From the NCBI GenBank assembly GCA_026874595.1, contig CM049309.1, positions 67,066,926 to 67,130,925 on the forward strand: a stretch of 64,000 nt of DNA, written 5' to 3'. A program made the translations under genes and the position numbers. The stretch is from Sipunculus nudus. Its lineage: Eukaryota > Annelida > Sipuncula > Golfingiida > Sipunculidae. The notes under the pieces are model-generated. The model had not been told where the DNA came from. It worked only from the letters and a program-made list of their open reading frames with translations, and did no database searches. Below, in pieces: positions 1-10,641 of the stretch; the stretch's first letter is position 1, and every line of letters starts with the position of its first letter.

Positions 1-162
1 ATGATTTTAAGTCAATTTAAGAACATTCTTATTTAACAAACCCAATTTTGAAATTATTTCTTCTAATATGGTTATGAAGAACAAAAATCAAACTGTAATC
101 GTGTACTAAAGGGTTTACTTTTTGATTTCCACTTTAAATTATTATACAAACTAGAAATATGC

Positions 163-440
163 ATTCTCATGAATGCAGGCCTCTACCAGGTAGGCGGTCC
201 TTAATGTGGGTATTCTGCAACCCGTGTTTTCATTCATTTATTGACCCATATTCCCAGGTCACGGCAACAGAAGTTCCCTAACAAGTATTTGCATTCACTT
301 ATTCGACCCATATTCCAATGTTCAAACGTGCATATGTGACTGCACATTCCTGGAACACTGAATATCCCTGGATCCGGATCATGAGCCGGACCGACACCAG
401 ATTCTAATCAATTCTTCATTGGCCCATTCCTGAGGTAAAA
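163..440 (-). repeat. Dispersed repeat, family A, copy 1
   Basis: The minus strand matches the plus strand of 40300-40560. Shared words include GAATGGGCCAATGAAGAAT, GGATCATGATCCG-like sequence, the AACACGGGTT region and a GAGGCYTGCATTC end. Fragments of this type are common in mollusc-like genomes, which is background knowledge; here the direct evidence is the cross-match. Confidence 0.75.
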
Positions 441-1886
441 GGTAAAACCAGTATCTCACTGGGCTGCGACTATTTGCGACTAGTTGGAGATACAAAATTA
501 CAAGAAAACAAACGAATTAGGGACAAGTTTCACTTGGAATAAAACAGAATTGGTACTTACGGAATATGCACGAAATTGGGCCAAATTTCACCTTTAGTTC
601 ACATAAATGTCGTGCGACTGTTGCATGACTTTCGCGTGACATTTGAGCAATAAAATTGCGACAGTCGTACGACGTGTGTATCTTGTGGACCCGGTGTACG
701 GTAACCTTTCTGAAAAGGCTACACCTGACATCGTGAATTGTTATAACACAATTAGGTTTCGAAATATTCGGGCTTCTCTGCTAAAAAGCGTTATAAATGG
801 GTGTTTGTGTTTATCATAGAATAACCATCGATCGAAGCAGTAGATCTGTATACTTCATGTATCATGTTCGTAGGCCTGTATGTATGGCCCACTACACTAG
901 AATGTATATCGAGGATAGGATAATTGACTAATTAACATCACAATTTTAATCAAAATATTTTTTTCTTCCAACAGTAACGAATTAAGAGAAAACCCTGAGC
1001 TTAACATCAGGAAAACATTCCCCACGTAGTTGACAATAAAGACGACAGGTGTTCTTGTGTTTACCAGGGAGCGCGCCGTTAATAATTTACCCGTTCAGAG
1101 TAAAGCTTAAAGAGAATGGTTTTCATGCGTGTTGATGGTTAGCCGTGAATACACGACTCAATAGGCATTTAAATTGGGCTGGTAAGCTTGGGGCGTGATA
1201 CAAGCAATTCGGGGGAATGTGCTGCGACGGTCATCCATCCTGTTGCATGGATAAACAGCGGATTATCTTAACATGAGGCTTCAGATGATAAATTAACACA
1301 AAAGAATACATGTGAACTCACAAACTAAAATGATAATCAGACTCTATTGTAGCGAGGCATTTCCTGTATCGTGTACAAATTGGCTGTTGTACTGTAAGCA
1401 AGCCATGTTTGTATTCAAGCGGTCAGAAAATCTACAAACAAGGGATTTACCAATAAGCTGAGTTAAAAAACGAAAATTTTCTCGTTCATGGTAGGTATTA
1501 TTAGAAAGTATATTGAAAGAGCTGACGATTTGCCTGGTTTGTGTCTAGTGACAGCGTACTTTCAGGTCACGAGGCACTGTCAAAAATGACAAAAATATTT
1601 GCATCCTCATAGTGCCTTACACGGTGGTCATCGATGTGAAGGCACTCTGATGCTAGTGCGCTGGTCATTAGCGCCAGATCGGCCCTCTGACATTACCCTG
1701 CCAGAAGGCTACCGAGTCGTGTTTGTCACAGCTAGCTGGTCGTAGACTCTAATGTCATAGGGCCGAAATGGCACTGAGTGGTGGTTTGTCACAGAAATGT
1801 CGTTGTATACGTTCTGGTGACGTTGCATGGGGCGGCACCCATTGGTTTGTTATAAGTTTAAGCTGTGCAGATGCACGCTCCGTTTT

Positions 1887-3207
1887 TAGCTCAGCTGACT
1901 AAAAGTCATCTCAGCTGTAGGGATCACTCTTTGTCCAGCGTCCGTCCGTCCGTCGTGCCGTCCGTCCGTTAACCAGGCACAAATCGTAACCGCTGGACCT
2001 GGAAGCTTCTCTCTTAACATGCTTGGAGGTCCATGAAAAATTTCCTTGGAAACCTGAAATTAGGTTTCTGTTACCCATATCCTCCGAGCTATGAGGCTCA
2101 GAAACACCCTTCACCCCCACCCCCAACCCCCCCAAAAAAACTAAAAACATGAGACAAAAACTCTAGTATCTGAACAACTAGTGCATTGATGCCATCATTC
2201 TTTGCATACAAATTCATCTTGGTGAGTTACATCCGTCTGTGCAGACTGGTGGCGTCACCTGGACTTTTTCCAAATTTTAACGCATTTTATCTTTATGTTT
2301 GAGACCTTCGAAGTTGTGGTCATCTATTAACAGGGGACAAATCGTAACCATTGGGCCTGGAATCTTCTATTTTTTCATCCCGGGAGATCCATAAAAATTG
2401 TCCATTTTAACCTGAAATTAGGTCTCTGTTACCAATATCCTCCGAGCTATTGGGCTCCGAAGTACCCCCATGAAAAACAAAACAAAAAATAATATAAACG
2501 CTCCAGCATCTGTACAACTAATGCATTGATCACCATGATTCTTTAAATGCATATTCATCATGAAGTGTTTCATCAGTTCTTGCAGACTGGTGGCGCCACC
2601 TGTTTTTTTAGAATTTTAAGCCATTTTTTTCTCTTTTTTGAGACCTTTAAAGATGCAGTCATCAATTAACAGGGCACAAATCATAACCACTGGACCCAGA
2701 ATCTTTTTACTTGAAATCCAGGGAGGTCAATGAAAAATCTCCTTGAAAACCTGTAATATGGTCTCTGTTTCCAATATTCTTTGAGTTATGGAGCTTATAA
2801 ATACTCCCCCCCCCCCCCCCGAATTATTGAAAATTTGATACCAAAGCAGGGCACATATCATAAACACTGGTTCTAAAATCTTCTAACTCATAATCCAGGG
2901 AGGTCCATGAAAAGTCTCCTTGGAAACCTGAAATAAGGTCACTGTTACTCATATTCTCCGAGCTATAGGGCTTATAAGCATCCCCCCCTCCCCGAATAAT
3001 TGAAAATTTGATACCAAAGAAGGGCACAAATCATAACCATTAGATCCAGAATCTTCTCACTTTACATCCTGAGAGTTCCACAAAAGTTCTCCCCAAAAAA
3101 CTGAAATTGGGTCCCTGTGATCTATATTCTCAGAGTTTCGTGGTATGTTTAATACACACAAATTGCCAGATTCATCAGAAAAGGCTGGTTGGATTGTCAT
3201 CAGATGA
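1887..3207 (+). repeat. Left arm of large inverted repeat, five internal units
   Basis: Starts with TTTAGCTCAGCTGACTAAAA and GTCCGTCCGTCCGTC, a terminus like those of abundant mollusc repeats. Then come units each beginning with GGCACAAATC(G/A)TAACC at about 1975, 2334, 2673, 2847 and 3020, i.e. spacing near 350 and then near 173 bases. The inner end (3152-3207) is about 90% identical to the reverse complement of 4988-5045. It includes the GACTGGTGGCGCCACCTG motif. No transposase seen. Confidence 0.8.
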
Positions 3208-4987
3208 CTATCGGTTCTTTATATCTGAAGTGCAAGGCTCTGAGCGATCTCCAATTTGTGCACACGGTGATAAATTATTTCAAATAAATGTAGTAAATAT
3301 TTCTTATTTCTAGTAATACGTTAAGTATAAAAAAGTGTGCATTATGTAGGTAAATGAAGTATTTTAAGACAACAACGGGGAATGCAATTTTAGTCAATGT
3401 CAACTTATTAGTAAGGAAAATCTATCAAATTACCATATTACTGCAAACTGCATAAATATCTACAAGTGTGCTGATACTGTCATACACAATCACCACACTA
3501 CATAGAAAGCATATATTCCAGGGTAGGGCCTCGTATAGTGAATGTCGGAGTTTTAGGTCCCCGGTTGGAATCCCGTCGATGTCTTGATGGTATAATGGTG
3601 ATATCTCGCCAGAAACCGAGAGATTCCCTCTAATGTCTTCAAGACAGGTAATGACTTCTTTCTAATAACATACCGTCTTCCTCGTAGGGATAACCTCACT
3701 CTCATTTAAAAAGAAAGTTATACAACAGGCCTAAATTTATCCTTTAACTAAAAAGAAAGCGTAGCATACAACATAAGGTTATGAGCCTCTAAATATGTAC
3801 TGACTCTGTCTTCATGCAAGCAAAGAGTCTGAAAACTGCACCATCACCTCATTGAATCTTTAATCTATACACCTGACATATGTGAGCTCTTTAACTGGTG
3901 TGTATCCTGCCATACACGCATTCAGTCTGTAATAAAACCTATAAAGAAATAACATTAATTTTACCTGAACTGTACAACTAGTTATAATAACTAATATAAG
4001 CCACTCTCCATAGTTCGGGGTGGCGGCATTCGGTTGGGGTGGGTGGAAACAGAAGACAGAGGAAACCGCCGACCCAAAAGGGCCTTTTCGACCCACAATG
4101 GAGAGAGCCGAGCGTTTTTCCACTCGCCTGTCCTTTTCATTACATTAAAAGCGACATTGGGTTAAAATAATTCAAATTAACATATATATTTAATTTCATC
4201 ACAGTATTCAACAAATAAGTTTTACCGTTCGATCTGCTGGTTAAAAAAAGACAATTTTAGTACAGTGTTAATACCAACAAAACCAGAATTCAATCACAGA
4301 TTCATTTTACTAACTTGAAACCTTTATAAATGAATTTCATGACCCCAAGAACATAGACACATTGCACTTGCAATACATTATAAAACAAATATAACCGGAT
4401 GTATTGGTATTTTATAATTCGGCGCTAATAAACCTCAATAAATTGAATTTTTCAGCCCCAAAAATTGTGCTTGCAATGCTTTTTAGGTTGATTATAACTC
4501 AAATTAATGACATTTTTTCATCTGGGGGCCATCTTGGATTTTGGACAAGATAATTATTTTCAGCTTGGTCCTTTATCTAAAATTCATCATTAAGTTCCAA
4601 AGAACACTTTTACCAACATTCATGCTACTTTTTGCACAATTCTTCCAAATCTGGGAGCTTAACCGCTGGACTATAAGGAAATCAAAATTGCAAATAAGTT
4701 TGAAAACATATTACATGATATGCCTTTGTTCTTTATTCGATATCCTTATTTCAAAAAGCAGTTACATTAAAAACAAAGAATCATTTGTTTATTTGTTTGA
4801 TAATTTTAAATTGAAAGTTCAAGTAGAAGGAAAGATGACAGATATGCATTAAAACAAGTGACCCGTGGGTCATGACGCTCAGCCGACTGACATGTTGATA
4901 ATATGTCCTCGCACAGAAAACCAGTTAAGATAGGTGGAATCATTGTTCATGCATATTAGCTTAAGTTCATCAAGACCCATAAGCACA
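3208..4987. other. Spacer between inverted-repeat arms
   Basis: 1.78 kb of AT-rich sequence without a recognisable gene. At 4853-4890 it carries ACAAGTGACCCGTGGGTCAT followed by GACGCTCAGCC, similar to 45556-45588, probably the other terminus of the same repeat family in reverse orientation. Confidence 0.6.
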
Positions 4988-6060
4988 ACAAATCTGATGA
5001 CAATCCAACCAGCCTTTCATGAGGAATCTGGCAATTTGTGTGTTTTTCGCATTATTTCTGGGGTGCTCAAACATGTCCCAAATCTCTGAGAATATTGGTC
5101 ACTGTGACCCATTTTCAGGTTTCTGGGGAGAACTTTTGAGAATCTCTCAGTATGTCAAGTTAGAAGATTCTTGGCCCCAGGGTTATGATTTGTGCCCTAC
5201 TTTGGTATCAAATTTTCAATTATTCTGGGGGGTACTTCTGAGCCTCATAGCTCGGACAATATGGAAACAGAGGCCTAATTTCAGGTTTCCAAGGAGACTT
5301 TTCATGGGCCTCTCAGCATGTCAAGAAAAAAGATTCTAGGTCGAGTCATTACGATTTGTGCACTATTATCAGATGACGGTCTTTTAAGGTCTCAAAAATA
5401 GAGAAAAAAAATCGTCAAAAATAAAAAAATACAGGTGATGCCACCAGTCGGCAAAAAACTGATGTAACACCCCATGATCAATATCCATGCAAAGAATCAT
5501 GGTGATCAATTCATTAGTTGTTCAGATACTTGAGCTTTTGTATCAAATTTTTCATTATTCTGGGGGGTACTTCGGAGCCCCACAGTTTGTAGAATATGGG
5601 TAACAGAGACCTAATTCTAGGTTTTCAAGGATACTTTTCATGGACCTATCGGGATGTCAAGTCAGAAGATTCCAGGTTCAGCGGTTATGATTTGTGCCCT
5701 GTTAACAGATGACGGCATCTTTTAAGGTCTCAAAATATAGAAAAAAATTGTAAAAAAAAATAAAAAACAGGTGGCGCCACCATTCTGCAGAAACTGATGA
5801 AACACTCCATGAATAATATCCATGCAAAGAATCATGGTGATCAATGCTTTAGTTGTTCAGATACTTTGGCTTTTGTATCAATTTTTTCATTATTCCGGGG
5901 GTAACAGAGACCAAATTCCAGGTTTCCAAGACGACTTTTCATGGACCTCTCTGGATGTAAAGTGAGAAAAGATTCCAGGTTCAGTGGTAACGATTTGTGC
6001 CCTGTAAACAGATGACAGCATCTTTTGAGGTCTCAAAAATAGAGAATAAAAATCGTAAAA
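4988..6060 (-). repeat. Right arm of large inverted repeat, four internal units
   Basis: The reverse complement of the left-arm family: GGTTATGATTTGTGCCC-type unit ends at about 5185, 5355, 5692 and 5993, and ACCAGTCGGC.AAAACTGATG segments. It has no copy of the TTTAGCTCAGCTG terminus, so it is truncated at its outer end. Confidence 0.8.
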
Positions 6061-8380
6061 AAAAAAAATACATTTTCTGAGGAATTCAAGATATGTGTAT
6101 ATGTTATTGTAATAAATATTTTAAAGCATAACTGAACCAAGGTAATTTGACGATGTTAAGGCCTTTAACGAAAGGAGAAATGCAACGGATCACCACTGCA
6201 TGGAGTGGATCATTTTGATCATCAGGGAATCTCAATTAATTTTGCGAAACTGACGAGAACAATGGACCCCGACTCTTCGGGTCCGAGATTTTATTAACAA
6301 TCAAAATTTCTAAAATGTATATGGTACGGTCCGCTGAATAAATCCTACTGATGATGGCGATGTAGCTCGTGAAGACTGCACTAGAGCTAAATAGAAAAAC
6401 AATGAATTTTAAATTATGTGAAGGCAATTTGCATATTTTATTTCCAATTGGCTCAGAAAATATACACAATCAGTTCAAAATGGTGCATAAATTGACACAA
6501 GCAAAATAAATCCATCCAATAGATATTATGTATAATAATTAATATGATATATACATGGTACCCGAAATGAACCATAGAGTGGACAAAATGACTAGATCAC
6601 CACTTCCAACACTTATATAAGTTAAAGATACCGTCAACAGTTTAAAAGCACACCAGTGGTCAATCTTTCATATATACATGCACCCCATGTTCGGCCAGCC
6701 TGGCCACGGTTAAACACGGCAAGGGTATATTTGGCTTGAAACACTACCTGAACCCAAAGTTAGTGTAAAAAGCGGGGTCCGTAACAAACATGGATATAGC
6801 GACTTGTGCATTGTTTGTCTGGGGTTAATGTCATAATATGTATATATATTCACCAATATAATCAATACACCATATAAATTTCTATGTTCATAAGTTTAAC
6901 ACAAGTGTTGCATGGTAGTGCTATCCCCAGTTTTTCCCGGATGTGAACCTGCGAACGCCAAAAAGCCGGGATACTTTTCTAAAATGAAAACCATCCACAG
7001 CTGACGATTTTTTTCAGCAGGTCGAGAGTCCCGGAAGTCAACTTGTAATCCATATTCCAAGGCCACGCCTCTCGATCGTAGGCCCAGGAAGGGGTATAAG
7101 AACATACTTGCAGATGAGAAGTAACACTTTTACATATTCAGTTAACAAGATTATACCATCAAAAAGAGAATAGTTTTTAACAAACGTAATTTTGTAATAC
7201 CGCTATGAATACCTGACAGTTGCACTTGCGGCAGTATTGCACAAAGGCCTGACTTTGACTAAGCAGATGTATACAGCAATAAACAGTATATATATCATTA
7301 ACAATACATATTGCATTGGTTCTCAAGGACTAGATATAGAGAGATCGAATGTCAGGAGATCATATAAAATTTCATTATACGTGTATATATAGAATTTCTC
7401 TACACTTGTATAACATATTCATTCTAAGGTAAATGCGGAATGTAAAAGAAACTGTGCACTTAAACATGCAATATAAAATGGCAAGTAGAGAACCTGTTTT
7501 TCTTTTAAAGAAAATGTGATGAAATGGAATGAATATGGCAGAGTGAAACCTTTGGTCAGTATCTAAATGGAATTGTACACAGGAATGGCTTAAATTATTC
7601 TTAAGTTTGCTGCAAACAAAAGAATGTATTATTATAAGCAATGAATATACATTTTGTCTAGAATGTTTTCACAACAGGTTTTTCATTATCATCCTGCTGT
7701 TGCGATAATATTAACAAACTGATTAATTATCATAATGTGTATGCGTAAGCGTCTGTGTTGCAACTTGTTTACACAGTGTGCTGGCCCCATTTGGTAAAAT
7801 GTCACACATACGTTCAAATGTTTCAAGTTGCTCACAAGTATTTTAAAAGAATTATTGTGGTTTGAGCTAAACCTCCAATTGACCTATAGCAACATCAGTA
7901 CCATCCCCCCATCCCCGACCTACACCCTAGTGGCGCGACCACCAAAAAATTAAGGTCATCAGTTTCGGTCCATTTTTAGATTTTATAATATGTTTAACAC
8001 CAGCCCTTCACACTTGGTGACCTCATGGTGGCCAAGTTGGTCGAGTTTTGCTGTACAACCTGGCATAATAAATCTTGAAATGTTCTCAAATACCTGATAC
8101 GTGCAATGATACAGATCATTAAATATATATTCCGCCTTTCATGTCACAATACGCGGTAACATCGTGTATATTATATTATTTGTTTAAGTGCATATACATA
8201 GATATTATATATTTGCAGAGAGTTTCGGGTATAGCAGAAGGCACCGATGAAATTCAGCTCACAACAGTTAATTAGTCCTAATTAGTCCTAATTAGTCATT
8301 AAGCAAATTGCATCCCTTCACTCATATACTGATGAGATTCTGATAGATGATAAATTTGACTAGATACACAATAAATCATG

Positions 8381-8386
8381 TTTATA
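8381..8386 (-). promoter_or_regulatory. Candidate poly(A) signal (TATAAA variant)
   Basis: On the minus strand a TATAAA hexamer lies about 113 bases past the stop codon and is followed within 10-25 bases by a U/GU-rich stretch (TTTATTGTGT). I found no canonical AATAAA on the minus strand in the first kilobase downstream, so this variant is the nearest candidate. TATAAA is also common by chance in AT-rich DNA. Confidence 0.25.
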
Positions 8387-8498
8387 TTCTCCGCTTCTGT
8401 GCTGAGGGAGCCGATGCTGTGTAACACAATATATGACTGAAGGCTTTACATGTTAGGCTCATCACCGCAATAGTGATTTATGCTGCCACCAGATGTCG

Positions 8499-8665
8499 CT
8501 AGTTCTGCTGCAGTAGCAGTTGCTCTAGTTCGTCCGCTGACCGGTAGAGGAAGGCTGCGGACTCTCTATATCCCGCAATCAGCTGCTTAATGGTGGCTAC
8601 CTCGCTTGGATTCAGTTGACTCTTGGATGATTGCTGGTTCTTCTTCATGCTTAGATCTGTTGGTC
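8499..8665 (-). CDS. NOL4: NOL4 exon e9 (C-terminal exon, stop TAG)
   Basis: 167 bases: two bases complete Gly, then 54 codons and a stop. The acceptor is TTATTCATTCTTCAG|GACC. The peptide is PTDLSMKKN, a short Ser/Gln linker, then [20 protein letters not shown] and [18 protein letters not shown]. Vertebrate NOL4/NOL4L ends [24 protein letters not shown], so the stop position is conserved to the residue. The tail is a predicted amphipathic, coiled-coil-like helix. PTDLS fits the PxDLS consensus bound by CtBP corepressors; that function is inference. Confidence 0.97.
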
Positions 8666-10579
8666 CTGAAGAATGAATAAAAATCAATTGAATAGTATTG
8701 TTCATCTTTCTTCCGGCAGAGGTCAGAGTAATCGACTGTACGCTCTGTACCATGATGTTGTAACGTCTTATATTTAACTGAGAGCTTCCTGAATCTGATG
8801 GCGGGCAACAGGGCCATTATGGGACTATAAATCTGCTATGTTTGAAGCTGAGCATAATTGGATACATAATTATCTGTACAATATATGGTTCTATCAATAT
8901 AATAGGTGAAAATTAAAACACTACTAATTTTAAGTGACTTCTGCATTGGGAACACGGTTTGGCGTATTTACTAAAATAATGTATAATTTAAGAAAACGAA
9001 GAGTTTGAGAGAAACTCTTACGTATCAGTATCAGTGTGATGGTCGTGGGCTTTCTTGCACCCTTATTTGTGTATGTGTCTGTGTCCGTTTTTTTTTTTCA
9101 TTTACATTAGCTGCGGTTTGGCGATAGTTGTCTTTAGCCATGTGTGCTTGGTGTGCATCAAGATGTGCGTGTGTGTATATTGCGGGTACCTACCGTTCTG
9201 TATGGGGTTGGTCAGTGGTGTTTGTTATGTGTATATTTTGCGGGTACCTCCTGTTCTGTATGGGGTTGGTCAGTGGTGTTTGTTAGGTGTATATTTTGCG
9301 GGTACCTAATTTTCTGTATGGGGTTGGTCAGTGGTGTGTGTAGTGTTTGTATTTTGCGGGTACCTACCGTTCTGTATGGGGTTGGTTAGTGGTGTGTGTT
9401 GTGTGTGTATTTTGCGGGTACCCACCGTTCTGTATGGGGTTGGTTAGTGGTGTGTGTTGTGTGTGTATTTTGCGGGTACCCACCGTTCTGTATGGGGTTA
9501 GTTAGTGGTGTGTGTTGTGTGTATATTTTGCAGGTACCTAATTTTCTGTATGGGGTTGGTCAGTGGTGTGTGTAGTGTTTGTATTTTGCGGGTACCTACC
9601 GTTCTGTATGGGGCTGGTCAGTGGTTTGTGTTGTGCGTGTATTTTGCGGGTACCCACCGTTCTGTATGGGGTTGGTTAGTGGTGTGTGTTGTGTGTGTAT
9701 TTTGCGGGTACCTACCGTTCTGTATTGGGTTGGTCAGTGGTGTGTGTTGAATCACGCCAGGGTGGTGGTGTGCTGGGTGCTGGTAACCAGGGAAGCCAGG
9801 GCGAAACAGCCCGTTACCATTGCTGAAGAACGGCGACGGCAGCTCGTGTGGCGGGCGGAAGGCGTGGGGAGGATTATGGCGGATGAAGTCCCCTGGCAGC
9901 GCCGTCTGTCGGTCGTGGTGCGGCGTGACCGGCGCCGGGCTTTGGCGGGCTGTCTGACCAGACGATTGACTTGGCGCGCTCTGCGACTGACTCGGGGGCG
10001 TGGCAGATGTTGACGTCTGTGCGACAGTTGAAGTTGCAAGCGAGTTATTCACATTCATAGCCGCCTGTAAACCAACAGACACTTACAGTTAAATTACTTG
10101 TCTGTTTGTTTTTCTTAAAATTTGTGGGATCACGTTTATTTTTACAAAAAAGTAAGTGTCGCCCCTATTATTATTACAAACGGCATGCTGGTTATGCAAT
10201 TGTGCCAATTTAATGATGATGTAATTATTTATTATCCACTTTAAACGGGAAATAGAGTAATGATGGTAGCGCCCTTCCGAGATTTCTAAAACAAAATTAT
10301 ATTTATAATGGATTATATTAAAATCAAAAGTTCACCTACAGGTAAAGGCTCGAGCCCCATCCTCATCCTTTTAGCATTGTTACTTTCATTTTCACACGCC
10401 TGCGCAAGAATTCCCTCCGCGGCTGCTGACGTCAGGTGTGGAGGCGTGGGCCGCATCTAACAAAGACAAAAGTCGAACATGGTTCAACTGATGATCAATC
10501 AAAGTTAAACCAATAAGAACCCAGCTTCATAATATGATTGATTAAACCAATAAGTAAGCAACACTGATATATTTTACAA

Positions 10580-10641
<62 letters not shown>

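Larger units (their letters stand above)
1..8498. other. 3' flanking / intergenic region
   Basis: Downstream of the NOL4 stop codon on the gene strand. Apart from the 3' untranslated region (extent unknown), the repeat copy at 163-440 and the large inverted repeat, I see only AT-rich sequence. 440-1880 and 6070-8380 hold no supported gene on either strand. Confidence 0.6.

Noticed and set aside
1911-3027. Minus-strand frames sharing DLISGFQGDFSWTS-like peptides
   Set aside because: The similarity comes from copies of the same non-coding repeat unit, with stops in every copy; also seen in the opposite arm at 5019-5339.
9579-10013. 144-codon open frame on the plus strand
   Set aside because: It is antisense to NOL4 exon e8 and the 58-bp array; openness follows from GC-rich coding sequence on the other strand and from the repeat.
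10427-10434. Perfect CRE palindrome TGACGTCA
   Set aside because: It lies in conserved coding sequence (HLTSA codons of exon e7), so the residues explain it.
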